The notes below the pieces were generated by a model. It had not been told where the DNA came from. It saw only the letters and a program-made list of their open reading frames with translations, and ran no database searches. Position numbers and translations under genes: made by a program. 64,000 nucleotides of DNA from Nocardia wallacei (GTDB lineage: Bacteria; Actinomycetota; Actinomycetes; Mycobacteriales; Mycobacteriaceae). Location: NCBI RefSeq assembly GCF_029869545.1, contig NZ_JARWQD010000090.1, positions 1 through 64,000 on the forward strand, in the 5' to 3' direction. Below are positions 25,514-35,304 of this stretch, piece after piece; the first letter of the stretch is position 1; every line of letters starts with the position of its first letter.

Positions 25514-26679
25514 GTGATAAGGAGCAAAACGACATGGGCGCGCCTGCTGACGGCAAGCCGGGGGACGACCTGAGCCCCACCGAGGAGCAGCTCGACGCGA
25601 TGTCGCAGTCCGAGCTGGTCGAGCTCGGCACCAAGCGCGACGGCGTCGACGTCGCCTACCGCTCGCCGCGCTGGCCGGTTCCGGGGACCCGCGCGGAGAA
25701 GCGGGCCGAGCGGCAGGTGTCGCTGTGGTTCGCCATCTCGGCGATCGCGGCCCTCGCACTGATCGGCGTGTTCCTGTTCTGGCCCTGGCAGTACAAGAGC
25801 CGGCACGAGGACGGCGCCGGGATCTACTCGCTGACCACCCCGCTCTACGGCATCACGCTGGGCGTGGCGGTGCTGGCCATCGGCGTCGCCGTGGTGCTGA
25901 TCCGCAAGAAGTTCATCCCGCCGGAGATCTCCATCCAGGACCGCCACGACGGCAAGTCCGACGAGGTGGAGCGGCGCACCCTGGTCGCCGAGCTGCAGGA
26001 CGCGCTCGAGACCTCGACGCTGGGCCGCCGCAAGATGATCACCCGCACCGCCGGTCTGGGCGTGGGCGTGCTGGGCATCGGCGCGCTGTTCCTGTTCGTC
26101 GGCGGCCTGGTCAAGAACCCGTGGGCCAAGGGCGACAAGTCGCCGCTGTGGGTGTCGGGCTGGACGCCGGACTTCCCGGGGCAGACCATCTACATCCGCA
26201 AGGACACCGGCCGCCCCGAGGACGTCGTGCTGGTGCGGCCGGAGGATCTCGACGCCGGCGCCATGGAGACCGTGTTCCCCTGGAAAGAGGAATGGCGCGG
26301 CAACGAGCACGAGACCCTCGAGTCGCTGCGCGGAATCCGCAACGCGGTCATGCTGATCCGGCTGCGCACCGAGGACGCGCAGAAGGCGATCAAGCGCAAG
26401 GGCCAGGAGAGCTTCAACTACGGCGACTACTTCGCCTACTCGAAGATCTGCACCCACCTGGGCTGCCCGACCTCGCTGTTCGAGCAGCAGACCAACCGGA
26501 TCCTGTGCCCCTGCCACCAGTCGCAGTTCTCGGCGACCGAGTGGGGTAAGCCGATCTTCGGTCCGGCCGCCCGTGCGCTGCCGCAGCTGCCGATCACCGT
26601 CAACTCCGAGGGCTACCTGGTCGCCAACGGCGACTTCATCGAGCCGCTCGGCCCGGCCTACTGGGAGCGTCGTTCATGA
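25510..26679 (+). CDS. qcrA: Cytochrome bcc complex Rieske iron-sulfur subunit
   Basis: A 389-residue actinobacterial-type Rieske protein with three N-terminal membrane segments ([39 protein letters not shown] and [19 protein letters not shown]). The C-terminal Rieske domain has CTHLGC near residue 316 and CPCHQSQF near 336, which carry the Cys and His ligands of the 2Fe-2S cluster. It moves electrons from quinol to QcrC. The start at 25510 is set by the ATGA overlap with qcrC, and the end overlaps qcrB the same way. Confidence 0.97.
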   Translation: MSDKEQNDMGAPADGKPGDDLSPTEEQLDAMSQSELVELGTKRDGVDVAYRSPRWPVPGTRAEKRAERQVSLWFAISAIAALALIGVFLFWPWQYKSRHEDGAGIYSLTTPLYGITLGVAVLAIGVAVVLIRKKFIPPEISIQDRHDGKSDEVERRTLVAELQDALETSTLGRRKMITRTAGLGVGVLGIGALFLFVGGLVKNPWAKGDKSPLWVSGWTPDFPGQTIYIRKDTGRPEDVVLVRPEDLDAGAMETVFPWKEEWRGNEHETLESLRGIRNAVMLIRLRTEDAQKAIKRKGQESFNYGDYFAYSKICTHLGCPTSLFEQQTNRILCPCHQSQFSATEWGKPIFGPAARALPQLPITVNSEGYLVANGDFIEPLGPAYWERRS

Positions 26680-28307
26680 GTCCCTCGAAAGCGGCCGCAC
26701 AGGCCAACGAAATGGACGAGCGCTACCACATGGCGGCGTTCGTCAAGCGGTCGATCAACAAGGTCTTCCCGACGCACTGGTCGTTCCTGCTCGGTGAGAT
26801 CGCGCTGTACAGCTTCATCATCCTGCTGCTGTCGGGCGTGTATCTGACCCTGTTCTTCGATCCGTCGATGAGCGAGGTCGTCTACAACGGGTCCTATCAG
26901 CCGCTGCGCGGCGTGACCATGTCGCGGGCGTTCGAGACCGCGCTGAACATCTCCTTCGAGGTGCGCGGCGGTCTGTTCGTGCGGCAGGTGCACCACTGGG
27001 CGGCGCTGCTGTTCGCGGCGTCGATCATCATCCACCTGTTCCGCATCTTCTTCACCGGCGCGTTCCGCAAGCCGCGCGAGGCGAACTGGGTGATCGGTTC
27101 GCTGCTGCTGATCCTGGCGATGTTCGAGGGCTTCTTCGGCTACTCGCTGCCCGACGACCTGCTGTCGGGAACCGGTCTGCGCGCGGCGTTCTCGGGCATC
27201 ACGATCGGTGTGCCGGTGATCGGTACGTGGCTGCACTGGTTGCTGTTCGGCGGCGACTTCCCCGGCGACATCATCATCCCGCGCCTGTACATCGCGCACG
27301 TGCTGCTGCTGCCGGGCATCATCCTGGCGCTCATCGCCGCGCACGTGGCGCTGGTGTGGTACCAGAAGCACACGCAGTTCCCCGGCCCGGGCCGCACCGA
27401 GAAGAACGTGGTCGGTGCCCGCATCGTGCCGGTGTTCGCCGCCGACCAGGGCGCGTTCTTCATGTTCACCCTGGGCATCGTCGCGATCATGGGCGGCGTG
27501 CTGCAGATCAACCCGATCTGGAACCTGGGTCCCTACAACCCCTCTCAGGTGTCGGCGGGTTCGCAGCCCGACTTCTACATGATGTGGACCGACGGCATGG
27601 CGCGCCTGATGCCGCCGTGGGAGCTGTACCTGGGCCGCTACACCATTCCGGCGGCGTTCTGGGTGGCGCTGGTCATGGGCCTGGTGTTCACGGTGCTGAT
27701 CGCCTACCCGTGGATCGAGAAGCGGCTCACCGGTGACGACGCCCGCCACAACCTGCTGCAGCGGCCGCGGGATGTGCCGGTGCGCACCGCGATCGGCGCC
27801 ATGGCGATCACCTTCTACCTGGTGCTGACCCTGGCGTGTGTCAACGACATCATCTCGCTGCAGTTCGACATCTCGCTGAACGCGACGACGTGGTTCTTCC
27901 GCATCGCGCTGCTGGTGGGCCCGCCGATCGCGTACTTCCTCGCGTACCGGATGTGCCTGGGGCTGCAGCGCAGCGACCGGCAGGTGCTCGAGCACGGCAT
28001 CGAGACCGGTGTGATCAAGCGGCTGCCGCACGGCGAGTACATCGAGGTGCACCAGCCGCTGGGCCCGGTGGACGACCACGGTCATCCGATTCCGCTGGAG
28101 TACCAGGGTGCGCCGGTGCCGAAGAAGATGAACAAGCTGGGCTGGGCGGGCAAGCCGGGCCTGGGCTCGTTCCTCAGTGCCGACCCGGCGCCGCAGGCGG
28201 AGCAACTCACCGCCTACGAGAAGGAAGAGCACCACAAGCAGCTGGAGATCCTGGCCGAGTACCAGGAGCAGAGCAGCGGCGAGGGCAGCGGCAAACACGG
28301 CCACTGA
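26676..28307 (+). CDS. qcrB: Cytochrome bcc complex cytochrome b subunit
   Basis: A 543-residue cytochrome b with eight or nine membrane segments. Heme-ligand histidines lie in [20 protein letters not shown] and in the segment with [15 protein letters not shown]; the quinol-site region is [21 protein letters not shown] long hydrophilic C-terminal tail (from about residue 430) is typical of actinobacteria. It is the last gene of the ctaE-qcrCAB run and is followed by a hairpin terminator. A close paralogue begins at the left edge of the window. Confidence 0.97.
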   Translation: MSPSKAAAQANEMDERYHMAAFVKRSINKVFPTHWSFLLGEIALYSFIILLLSGVYLTLFFDPSMSEVVYNGSYQPLRGVTMSRAFETALNISFEVRGGLFVRQVHHWAALLFAASIIIHLFRIFFTGAFRKPREANWVIGSLLLILAMFEGFFGYSLPDDLLSGTGLRAAFSGITIGVPVIGTWLHWLLFGGDFPGDIIIPRLYIAHVLLLPGIILALIAAHVALVWYQKHTQFPGPGRTEKNVVGARIVPVFAADQGAFFMFTLGIVAIMGGVLQINPIWNLGPYNPSQVSAGSQPDFYMMWTDGMARLMPPWELYLGRYTIPAAFWVALVMGLVFTVLIAYPWIEKRLTGDDARHNLLQRPRDVPVRTAIGAMAITFYLVLTLACVNDIISLQFDISLNATTWFFRIALLVGPPIAYFLAYRMCLGLQRSDRQVLEHGIETGVIKRLPHGEYIEVHQPLGPVDDHGHPIPLEYQGAPVPKKMNKLGWAGKPGLGSFLSADPAPQAEQLTAYEKEEHHKQLEILAEYQEQSSGEGSGKHGH

Positions 28308-28320
28308 CCCCGCTCAGCGT

Positions 28321-28348
28321 GGCCCCGAGTCGATATCGGCTCGGGGCC
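28321..28348. terminator. Bidirectional hairpin terminator after qcrB
   Basis: GGCCCCGAG (28321-28329) pairs with CTCGGGGCC (28340-28348), followed by TTCGCTTT. It sits between the convergent qcrB and the Lrp-type gene and can serve both. Confidence 0.75.
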
Positions 28349-28364
28349 TTCGCTTTGTGCCGGG

Positions 28365-28640
28365 CTATTCGCCGATGGAGAAGCCCGCCTCGACGTCGGC
28401 GCGGGAGTAGGACTTGAAGGCGATGTGGGTGGCGGTGCGCAGGACGCCGGGGGTCTTGTTGATGCGGCCCGTCACCACCTCGGCGATCTGCTCGTGGTCG
28501 CGGACCCGCACCACCGCGATCAGGTCGACGTCTCCGGCGCACGAATACACCTCGGCCACCCCGTCCAGGTCGGCCAGCGCCTGCGCGGTCTCGGGAATGC
28601 GCGCGGCCTCGGCGTGAATCAATACGATCGCGGTAATCAT
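28365..28640 (-). CDS. Lrp/AsnC-type ligand-binding (RAM) domain protein
   Basis: A 91-residue stand-alone RAM domain: MITAIVLIHAEAARIPETAQ, ALADLDGVAEVYSCAGDVDL, IAVVRVRDHEQIAEVVT and INKTPGVLRTATHIAFKSYS. It lacks the HTH of full Lrp proteins, so it probably senses an amino acid or assembles with another regulator. Such short proteins are common beside bc1 genes in relatives. It ends next to the qcrB terminator; its ATG is 24 bases from the stop of the exonuclease/GIY-YIG gene upstream on the same strand. Confidence 0.9.
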   Translation of the reverse strand: MITAIVLIHAEAARIPETAQALADLDGVAEVYSCAGDVDLIAVVRVRDHEQIAEVVTGRINKTPGVLRTATHIAFKSYSRADVEAGFSIGE

Positions 28641-28663
28641 GCCGCCGAGTCTATTGCCGTGGT

Positions 28664-30613
28664 TCAGGTGTGGGCGAGGTAGTCGTGGCTGGCGGATTCC
28701 GTGCGCGTGGCGGCCTCGGCGCGGTCGAGCCAGCGCAGCCACGGACCGGCGCCCAGGCGGGGCTCGTGGTAGCCGTCGGTGGTCCGGACGATGCGGGTGC
28801 CCGGCTGTTCCAGCCAGCGGGCGATGAGGCCGGTCTCCTCCGGCGAGGCGCCGCGCAGCGGGGGATGGCGTGGGTCGGCGAGGACGTGGGCGGAACCGAG
28901 ATCGAGTGAGTCTTCGAACCGTGCGGGCACCACGGTTTCCGCGGACGCGACGAGGGATTCGACTACGGGCATGGCGGAGATGCCTCGGGCGGCGGTGCCC
29001 GCGGCGGCGAGGCGACCATAGCGGATCACCGCGAATTCCCATCCGCCGGAACCGTCGGGCCGGGCGGCGACCAGTTCGGCGAGGCGGGCCACCGCGGCGA
29101 GGCGCTGGGTGCGGCGCAGCGCGCGGATCACCGCCTTCAGGCGGTCGCGCAGCCGGGCTGCGGCCTCGAAATGCTCGGCGGCGGCGTAGGTTTCGACGCG
29201 GTCCCGGATGGCGTGCAGGGCCGCGTCGCTGACCCCGGTGAACAGCTCGCGCACGGACTGCGGCGCGGGGGCGTACTGCGCGGCGTCGCGGAGTTCGCCG
29301 GTGCCCGCCGGACAGCCCCCGACCGCCTCCGGCGGACAGTCGGCCCCGTGGCGGCCGTGCCGCGGTATGCGCGCGGTGCAGGTGCGCAGCCCGCAGTACT
29401 CGGCGACGGTGGCGGCCACCTCGGCCGCCTCGGCACGGGAACCGAAGGGGCCCAGCGCGTCCCAGGTCGGTGTGCGGGTGATCGCGAAGCGGGGGAAGGG
29501 CTCGGCGGTGAGCGTGAGCCACCAGGCCCGCTTGGGAAACTTCGATCGGCGGTTGTAGGGCGGGGTGTGCGCGACCAGCAGCCGCAGCTCCCGCACCCCG
29601 GCCTCCAGCCCGTGCGCGCATCGCACATGGTCGACCCGCGTGGCCAGCGCCACCATTTCCCGCATGCGCGTGCGGGTTTCGGATCCGGTGAAGTAGCTGC
29701 GCACTCGGCGGCGCAGGTGTACCGCCGTCCCTATATAGAGGACCTCCTCCGACGGCCCGCGGAACAGATACACCCCGGGCGCGGCGGGCAGATCGGCGGC
29801 GAGGAAGCGCTTGGACCGCTGCCGCCGGCTCACCTCGGGCAGATAGTCGACCAGTTCGGTCAGGCTGTGCACGCCCTGGTTGCCGACCCGTTCGATCAGG
29901 GCGTGCAGCACGTCCACGGTGGCGCGGGCGTCGTCCAGCGCGCGGTGGGTGGGACGGGTGGACGCGCCCAGCAGCTGCGCCAGCGCCGAGAGCCGCACGG
30001 TCGGCGCCTCGTCGCGGGCCAGGATCCGCCGCGCCAGCTGCACCGTGCACAGCACCTGGAAGGCGGGCCAGGCGGCGGCGCAGCGGGCCGCCGCGGCCTT
30101 CAGGAATCCGGTGTCGAACCGGGCGTTGTGGGCGACGAGGACCGCGCCCGCGGCGAACTCCAGGAATCCGGGCAGCACCGCATCGATGCGCGGGGCCTCC
30201 ATGACCATGGCCGTGGTGATCCCGGTGACGTGCACGATCTGGGGCGGAATCGCGCAGCCCGGATTGACCAGGGTGGCGAACTCGCCCAGCACCTCGCCGC
30301 CGCGCACCTTCACCGCACCGATCTCGGTGATGGCGTCGCGCTCCGGGCTCGTGCCGGTGGTCTCCAGGTCCACGACGACGAACGTGGTGGCGTACAGCGG
30401 CGTATCCAGGTCGTCGAACGCCAGTTGGGCCGGACGGGGCGCGGCGGATCCGGACGTCGCATCGAACGCGGTGTCGGGCACGGCGGGGAGCGTAACGGCG
30501 AGGTCCGACAGATACGCCGCGACGTGGTATTTGCCTGAAGTTCCGGTCGAGTGTTCGGGCTGCGAGGTTCGAATTGCCGGAATCTCGGGAAATGAGACCA
30601 GGGTCACATTCAT
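28664..30613 (-). CDS. DEDDh exonuclease / GIY-YIG (UvrC-like) fusion protein
   Basis: A 649-residue fusion. Residues about 75-240 form a DnaQ-type 3'-5' exonuclease: [20 protein letters not shown] (D and E), [13 protein letters not shown], and [15 protein letters not shown] (H and D). Residues about 285-370 form a GIY-YIG endonuclease: [29 protein letters not shown]. The remainder resembles UvrC around its UVR motif ([20 protein letters not shown]). It matches M. tuberculosis Rv2191 in position and architecture. A role in DNA repair or replication-fork processing is inferred. Confidence 0.93.
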   Translation of the reverse strand: MNVTLVSFPEIPAIRTSQPEHSTGTSGKYHVAAYLSDLAVTLPAVPDTAFDATSGSAAPRPAQLAFDDLDTPLYATTFVVVDLETTGTSPERDAITEIGAVKVRGGEVLGEFATLVNPGCAIPPQIVHVTGITTAMVMEAPRIDAVLPGFLEFAAGAVLVAHNARFDTGFLKAAAARCAAAWPAFQVLCTVQLARRILARDEAPTVRLSALAQLLGASTRPTHRALDDARATVDVLHALIERVGNQGVHSLTELVDYLPEVSRRQRSKRFLAADLPAAPGVYLFRGPSEEVLYIGTAVHLRRRVRSYFTGSETRTRMREMVALATRVDHVRCAHGLEAGVRELRLLVAHTPPYNRRSKFPKRAWWLTLTAEPFPRFAITRTPTWDALGPFGSRAEAAEVAATVAEYCGLRTCTARIPRHGRHGADCPPEAVGGCPAGTGELRDAAQYAPAPQSVRELFTGVSDAALHAIRDRVETYAAAEHFEAAARLRDRLKAVIRALRRTQRLAAVARLAELVAARPDGSGGWEFAVIRYGRLAAAGTAARGISAMPVVESLVASAETVVPARFEDSLDLGSAHVLADPRHPPLRGASPEETGLIARWLEQPGTRIVRTTDGYHEPRLGAGPWLRWLDRAEAATRTESASHDYLAHT

Positions 30614-30846
30614 GCGTAGTCCGGATCAATTCGCGGGACTTCGCGGATAACGGCGGGGCACTGCCCGAGGCGTGCTACGACGTGTCGTCGTGGGCGATCA
30701 CAAAACACAAACTGATCGGTCGTGTTCGGGTTGGAAGGCTCCTCCCGACATGCTGATTTCCCGAATTACCGCGGTGTAAACACAAGATCGGCGCGCCGCT
30801 CGCGGGGTTCGGTTGCCGCCGGAAAACGCCCTGGTAGCTGCGCCAC

Positions 30847-30960
30847 GTTATCGTTTCGTGATTGCTGTGAGATATGTCGCAGCCCGCGTGGCCCGCAAAT
30901 CTTGTCCAGTCCCGTTTCGCTTGTTCGCGGCTTTACAACACACCGTTATGTGCTCGTAAT
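30847..30960 (+). promoter_or_regulatory. Paired 11-bp-spaced direct repeats upstream of the NlpC/P60 gene (MtrA-like)
   Basis: The 419-base gap 30614-31032 holds no gene but is less GC-rich than its surroundings. Two direct-repeat pairs of the same form occur: GTTAT-N6-GTGAT (30847-30862) and GTTAT-N6-GTAAT (30945-30960). A related pair, GTAGC-N6-GTAAC, precedes the next NlpC/P60 gene at 31767-31782. The arrangement resembles response-regulator sites such as MtrA; this is inference. Confidence 0.4.
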
Positions 30961-31032
30961 CTTCCTGAGACCTCACGGAGTCCGACGCACCACCGGGTGC
31001 GGCGTCGTGGGGCAGATGAGGAGTACCGCATC

Positions 31033-31632
31033 ATGGCGAACAAGCGACAGGGCCAGGGGCGCATCGCACACCGGGCCGTGGCTGCCGGAGCCGTTGGCGC
31101 AGCCACCCTCAGCGCACTGCTGCTCCCCACGGCGCCCGCCTCGGCGGCGCCGGTCACCGTGCCGGGCGTCGGCACCGTCGACGTGCCGGACCAGATGCTC
31201 GCCGCGATTCCGCCGGGCGCCATCCCGCCGGGCGTGCTGCCCCCGGGCGTCGAGCTGCCGGGCGTCGCGCCCGCGCCCGCCCCGCAGCAGTCGGCGGGCC
31301 AGCGCGCCGCCGATGCCGCGCTGAGCCGGGTCGGCACCCCGTACTCCTACGGCGCCACCGGTCCGGACGCCTTCGACTGCTCCGGTCTGGTGCAGTGGTC
31401 CTACGGGCAGGCCGGAGTGGACCTGCCGCGCACCAGCCAGGCGCAGGCCAGCGCGGGCACCCCCGTGTCGATGGACGATCTGCAGCCCGGCGACGTGGTC
31501 TCGTTCTACGGCGGCGGCCACTCCGGCCTGTACGTCGGCGACGGCAACGTGGTGCACGCCTCCACCTACGGCCAGCCCGTGGCCGTCGCGCCGATCTCCT
31601 CGATGCCGGTCGACGGCGCCAGCCGCTACTGA
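31033..31632 (+). CDS. Secreted NlpC/P60 peptidoglycan endopeptidase (short, RipB/RipD-like)
   Basis: A 199-residue exported protein. A signal peptide (GAVGAATLSALLLPTAPASA) leads to a Pro/Gly-rich linker with repeats of PPGxxxPG (about residues 55-80) and an NlpC/P60 domain: SRVGTPYSYGATGPDAFDCS with the catalytic Cys, LQPGDVVSFYGGGHSGLYVG with the His, and VVHAST. It cleaves gamma-D-Glu/mDAP stem-peptide bonds. There is no coiled coil, unlike the next gene. Tandem NlpC/P60 genes suggest paired division hydrolases. The ATG follows GATGAGGAGTACCGCATC. Confidence 0.93.
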   Translation: MANKRQGQGRIAHRAVAAGAVGAATLSALLLPTAPASAAPVTVPGVGTVDVPDQMLAAIPPGAIPPGVLPPGVELPGVAPAPAPQQSAGQRAADAALSRVGTPYSYGATGPDAFDCSGLVQWSYGQAGVDLPRTSQAQASAGTPVSMDDLQPGDVVSFYGGGHSGLYVGDGNVVHASTYGQPVAVAPISSMPVDGASRY

Positions 31633-31766
31633 TCTCTGCTCGATCGGGTGGTGCCGACGGCGGCGCTCGCGTGCCCGGCGTTGTGCGCGCGAGCTGCCGT
31701 CACGCCCGTGCGGCGGCCTCCGACCTCGGCGGCTGTGATCGTTTCGTGGCCTACTGGACATCCACG

Positions 31767-31782
31767 GTAGCCGTTCCGTAAC
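31767..31782 (+). promoter_or_regulatory. GTAGC-N6-GTAAC direct repeat before the second NlpC/P60 gene
   Basis: Two GTnAC/GTAGC half-sites with an 11-bp period lie 16 bases before the GTG start. The form is the same as the two pairs upstream of the preceding NlpC/P60 gene. Confidence 0.35.
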
Positions 31783-31797
31783 CTGATCGAGACCTTC

Positions 31798-32946
31798 GTG
31801 ATTTCCGCGCAGCAGGATTCCGCGGACACCGCATCGGATTTCAGCGAGAACGGGGCACGGCAGGCAGTGACAGCGCAGCACCGCAACTATCGAACCAGAC
31901 GCGTGGTGGGTGGGTCCCTCGCGGTAGGAGCCCTGGTGTTCGGGGCCTGTACCGGCGGCGGCGCCGTCGCCGATCCGGTCGCCCAGCCGACCAGCGCGAG
32001 CGACGCCGTGCAGCGGCTCATCGAGCTGTCGCATCAGGCCGAGCAGCTCAACCAGCAGGCCCTCGCCGCCCAGTCCGACCTCGACGCCAAGCAGGCCGTG
32101 GCCCGCGACGCCGACGCCGAGCTGGCCAGCGCCACCGAGGTCGTCGACGCGGCGCAGGCGGAGGTGCGCAAGTTCCAGCCCGCCATCGACCGCACCGCGG
32201 TGGCCGCCTACCAGGGCGCCCGCACCAACCGGTTGTTCTCGGTGCTGGTCAGCGATTCGCCGCAGCAACTGCTGGACCAGATGTCCACCCTCGACGTGCT
32301 GTCGACCCAGACCGCCGCCCAGGTCTCGCAATACAAGAAGGCCACCGACGCCGCCACCGCGGCGCAGGCCACCTCCCGCACCGCCGCCGACGCCGCGCGC
32401 GCCGCCGCGCAGCAGGCCGACACCGTCCGCACGGATCTGGAGCGCAAGCGCGCCGACCTGCAAGGGTCGATCGCGCAGGTGATCGGCGCCTGGGGCCAGC
32501 TGTCGGCGGGCGACAAATCCGCGCTGGCCGGGTCGCTGTTCCCGCCCGGCTTCGACCGCGACCGGCTGCTCAACGGCCTGGTCCCCGGCAGCGGCACCAG
32601 CGCGCTGGCCGCGGGGCTCACCCGCATCGGCGACCCGTACGTCTGGGGCGCCACCGGCCCCGACCAGTTCGACTGCTCGGGCCTGGTCCAATGGGCCTTC
32701 CACCAGGTCGGCATCAATGTGCCGCGGACCAGCCAGGCGCAGGCGTCGGTCGGCACGCCGGTGAGCAAACAAGACCTGCAGCCGGGGGATGTGGTCTTCT
32801 TTTATCCCGACATCACCCACGTGGGGATCTACGCGGGGAACGGCCTGATGCTGCACGCCTCGACCTTCGGCGTTCCGGTCGCGGTGGCGCCGATGGATTC
32901 GACCCCGTACCACTCCGCGCGGCGATATTGGAAGGGCATGTCCTAA
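31798..32946 (+). CDS. Secreted coiled-coil NlpC/P60 endopeptidase (Rv2190c-type)
   Basis: A 382-residue exported wall hydrolase. The signal sequence is followed by a long Ala/Gln/Glu-rich coiled coil (about residues 75-235, e.g. LIELSHQAEQLNQQALAAQS) and a C-terminal NlpC/P60 domain: IGDPYVWGATGPDQFDCSGL with the catalytic Cys, ITHVGIYAG with His, and MLHASTFGVP. It corresponds to Rv2190c. The coiled coil probably regulates or localises activity, as in RipA. GTG at 31798 gives a long n-region; GTG at 31867, immediately before the RTRR signal, is a good alternative. Confidence 0.92.
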   Translation: MISAQQDSADTASDFSENGARQAVTAQHRNYRTRRVVGGSLAVGALVFGACTGGGAVADPVAQPTSASDAVQRLIELSHQAEQLNQQALAAQSDLDAKQAVARDADAELASATEVVDAAQAEVRKFQPAIDRTAVAAYQGARTNRLFSVLVSDSPQQLLDQMSTLDVLSTQTAAQVSQYKKATDAATAAQATSRTAADAARAAAQQADTVRTDLERKRADLQGSIAQVIGAWGQLSAGDKSALAGSLFPPGFDRDRLLNGLVPGSGTSALAAGLTRIGDPYVWGATGPDQFDCSGLVQWAFHQVGINVPRTSQAQASVGTPVSKQDLQPGDVVFFYPDITHVGIYAGNGLMLHASTFGVPVAVAPMDSTPYHSARRYWKGMS

Positions 32947-32994
32947 TCACACCGAGGTGAGCCGAGGCATGAACGAGTGCAGCACGGGCGCGGT

Positions 32995-34002
32995 ATGACC
33001 GCGCGGTGGCGGGTCCGTCAGTGGATGCGGGCGCGGCGGCGATTCGAGTTCGTCGCCACCGTCGCCATGATCGTCGCGCTGACCGCGGCGGGCGGCGCGC
33101 TGGTCCTGCTGCCCAAGGCGGCGCTGACCAGAATTCATCCGGCGCCCGCGGCCGCCGAGGCCGCCGCCCCGGTGGATCCGGATCCACAGCTCGCCGAGCT
33201 GCGCCGGGTCATGGAATCCTACGGACCCGTTGTCACCCAGCAGGTTTCCGGTGAGGACGGCCGACTGTCGACGGTGTTCGGGCATTCGCGCCAGCGCGGC
33301 GACGTCGACACCCTGTCCCGCGAGATCGGTCCCGCGGTCGCCGAGATCACCGGCCTGTGGGGGCCGGACTGGTCGCAGTCGGCGGTCGTGGCGATCGCCT
33401 CGGGCCCCGCCGAATTCGCCGCGCTCACCCACGCGACGGGAACGGTGTCCGCCGCCGTGGCGGCGGCGTCGGTCTCGGATCCGTTCCTGCCCGGCAGCCG
33501 GCCCACCGGGCAGCGCGTGGTGTTCGCCCCCGACGCGATCCGCCGGCTCGGCCCGGAGGGGCTGCGCGACACCCTGCGTCACGAACTCACCCACGTCGCC
33601 GCCCGCGCGCGGACCACCGACGGCTCGCCGCAGTGGGTGCTGGAGGGGTTCGCCGAATATTCGGCCCGGCGCGAGGAGCGGGACCCGTTCGCGCAGCAGG
33701 CGCCGACCCTGGCCGCCCGCGCCCGCACCGGCGACCTGCCGGAGGATCTGCCCCCCGATGCCGCCTTCGCGCCGGGATCGGGCAACGACGCCGTCCTCGC
33801 CTACGAGGAGGCATGGTCGGTCAATGCCTTCACCGCCAGCCAGTTCGGGGAGCCGAAGCTGGTCGAGCTGTACCACCGCATGGCCAGCGGGCCGAAGGAC
33901 GCGCACGCCCTCGACGGCACCCTGCGCTCCTGTCTCGGCATCGGCCACCACGATTTCGTCGTCCGCTGGCGCGACTGGATCCGCTCCCGCATCCTCGCCT
34001 AG
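32995..34002 (+). CDS. Membrane-anchored HExxH putative metallopeptidase (Rv2189c-type)
   Basis: A 335-residue protein with one N-terminal membrane segment (FVATVAMIVALTAAGGALVLL) and an extracellular part. LRHELTHVAAR near residue 198 has the zinc motif HExxH, and WVLEGFAEYSA about 25 residues later supplies the third ligand Glu in a gluzincin arrangement. It corresponds to Rv2189c, annotated only as hypothetical. Position between NlpC/P60 hydrolases and pimB suggests an envelope role. The ATG at 32995 is chosen because it directly precedes the basic n-region; GTG 32977 is possible. Confidence 0.85.
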   Translation: MTARWRVRQWMRARRRFEFVATVAMIVALTAAGGALVLLPKAALTRIHPAPAAAEAAAPVDPDPQLAELRRVMESYGPVVTQQVSGEDGRLSTVFGHSRQRGDVDTLSREIGPAVAEITGLWGPDWSQSAVVAIASGPAEFAALTHATGTVSAAVAAASVSDPFLPGSRPTGQRVVFAPDAIRRLGPEGLRDTLRHELTHVAARARTTDGSPQWVLEGFAEYSARREERDPFAQQAPTLAARARTGDLPEDLPPDAAFAPGSGNDAVLAYEEAWSVNAFTASQFGEPKLVELYHRMASGPKDAHALDGTLRSCLGIGHHDFVVRWRDWIRSRILA

Positions 34003-34069
34003 CGCCAAGGGATTACGCCTCCTCCGTCCCACGACCGCGGCGCGCGGCGGCGTGGATAGGATTGCCCCC

Positions 34070-35221
34070 ATGGCGCGTACCCTGCTGGTTACCAACGATT
34101 TCCCGCCGCGGCCGGGCGGTATCCAGTCGTACGTGCATTCGCTGGCGCTGCAATTACCCCCGGACGAACTGGTGGTGTACGCGCCGCGGTGGAAGGGCGA
34201 CAGCCATCTGCGATTCGACGCCGAGCAGCCGTTCCAGGTGGTCCGCCACCCGACGACGCTGATGCTGCCGACGCCGCTGGTGCTGCGGCGGGCGGCCAAG
34301 CTGCTGCGCGACGAGCGGTGCGAGACGGTGTGGTTCGGTGCCGCGGCGCCGCTGGCGCTGATGTCGCCGCTGCTGCGGCGCGCGGGCGCGCGGCGGATCC
34401 TGGCCAGCACGCACGGCCACGAGGTGGGCTGGTCGATGCTGCCGGCGGCGCGGCAGTCGCTGCGGGCGATCGGCAACCACACCGACGTCGTCACCTACGT
34501 CAGCAAGTACACCCGGCGCCGGTTCGCGGCCGCGTTCGGCCCGGACGCGGCGCTCGAGTACCTGCCGCCCGGCGTCGACACCACGGTGTTCCGCCCGGAT
34601 CCGGCGGCGCGGGAAGAACTTCGGGCGCGCTACGGGCTGGGGGACCGGCCCACCATCCTGTGCCTGTCGCGGCTGGTCCCGCGCAAGGGGCAGGACATGC
34701 TGCTCATCGCGATGCTCGAGATCATCCAGCGCATCGACGGCGCGGTGCTGGTGATCGCCGGTGGCGGGCCCTACGAGGAGAAGTTGCGCGCCTTCGCCCA
34801 CGCGCTCGACCTCGACAACCACGTGGTGTTCACCGGCCGGGTGCCGTCGTCGGAATTGGCGGCACACCACACCCTCGCCGACGTGTTCGCCATGCCCTGC
34901 CGAACCCGCGGGGCGGGCCTGGACGTGGAGGGGCTGGGCATCGTCTACCTCGAGGCGTCGGCGAGCGGGGTCCCGGTGGTGGCGGGAAATTCCGGCGGCG
35001 CACCGGAAACCGTGCAGGAGGGGCGGACCGGGCGTGTCGTCGACGGGCGTTCGAACAGCGAGATCGTCGACGCGATCGTGGGCATCCTGAGCGACCGCGA
35101 CGCCGCCGCCCGCATGGGCGCCGCGGGCCGCGCCTGGGTCGCCGAGCAGTGGCGCTGGGATGTGCTCGGCGGCCGCCTGCGTACCCTGTTGGATGCGAAC
35201 GCGAGATCGGGGCGGCGGTAG
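34070..35221 (+). CDS. pimB: Phosphatidylinositol mannosyltransferase PimB (GT4)
   Basis: A 383-residue GT-B glycosyltransferase adding the second mannose to PIM1 from GDP-mannose. The N-terminal TLLVTNDFPPRPGGIQSYVH, HGHEVGWSMLP, the nucleotide site LSRLVPRKGQDMLL, and the EX7E-type stretch VEGLGIVYLEASASGVPVVA are characteristic. It corresponds to Rv2188c (PimB'). A TAGGAT box (34057-34062) lies 7 bases before the ATG and there is no ribosome binding site, so the mRNA is probably leaderless. In M. tuberculosis fadD15 lies next to it; it is absent here. Confidence 0.96.
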   Translation: MARTLLVTNDFPPRPGGIQSYVHSLALQLPPDELVVYAPRWKGDSHLRFDAEQPFQVVRHPTTLMLPTPLVLRRAAKLLRDERCETVWFGAAAPLALMSPLLRRAGARRILASTHGHEVGWSMLPAARQSLRAIGNHTDVVTYVSKYTRRRFAAAFGPDAALEYLPPGVDTTVFRPDPAAREELRARYGLGDRPTILCLSRLVPRKGQDMLLIAMLEIIQRIDGAVLVIAGGGPYEEKLRAFAHALDLDNHVVFTGRVPSSELAAHHTLADVFAMPCRTRGAGLDVEGLGIVYLEASASGVPVVAGNSGGAPETVQEGRTGRVVDGRSNSEIVDAIVGILSDRDAAARMGAAGRAWVAEQWRWDVLGGRLRTLLDANARSGRR

Positions 35222-35244
35222 CGGTTGGGTTAGGCTCAGCGTTT

Positions 35245-35304
35245 ATGAGGGAGCGAAGCGAGCGAATCATCGGCACAGCCAGCGCTGGCGAGGCGGAGGC
35301 ATGA
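35245..35304 (+). other. 19-codon leader ORF with a repeat-like sequence, coupled to the SRPBCC gene
   Basis: An ATG at 35245 follows a TAGGCT box (35231-35236) and opens a 19-codon frame beginning MRERSERIIG whose stop overlaps the next gene's ATG as ATGA at 35301. The segment has the repetitive GAGCGAAGCGAGCG and a perfect palindrome GCCAGCGCTGGC (35278-35289). It also contains the GGCGGAGGC ribosome binding site of the next gene. It may be a leader peptide or a mobile 5'-UTR element. Confidence 0.45.

Noticed and set aside
30614..31032. Possible c-di-AMP (ydaO/yuaA) riboswitch upstream of the NlpC/P60 gene
   Set aside because: Such riboswitches precede wall hydrolase genes in actinobacteria, but the conserved GGGGAACC-type and GGGGCGAATC-type segments are not present in this spacer.
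35225..35243. IdeR/DtxR iron box (TTGGGTTAGGCT...)
   Set aside because: Only about 13 of 19 positions fit and the right half-site is poor. The TAGGCT/TAGGTT cores here and at 42474 are better read as -10 promoter boxes.
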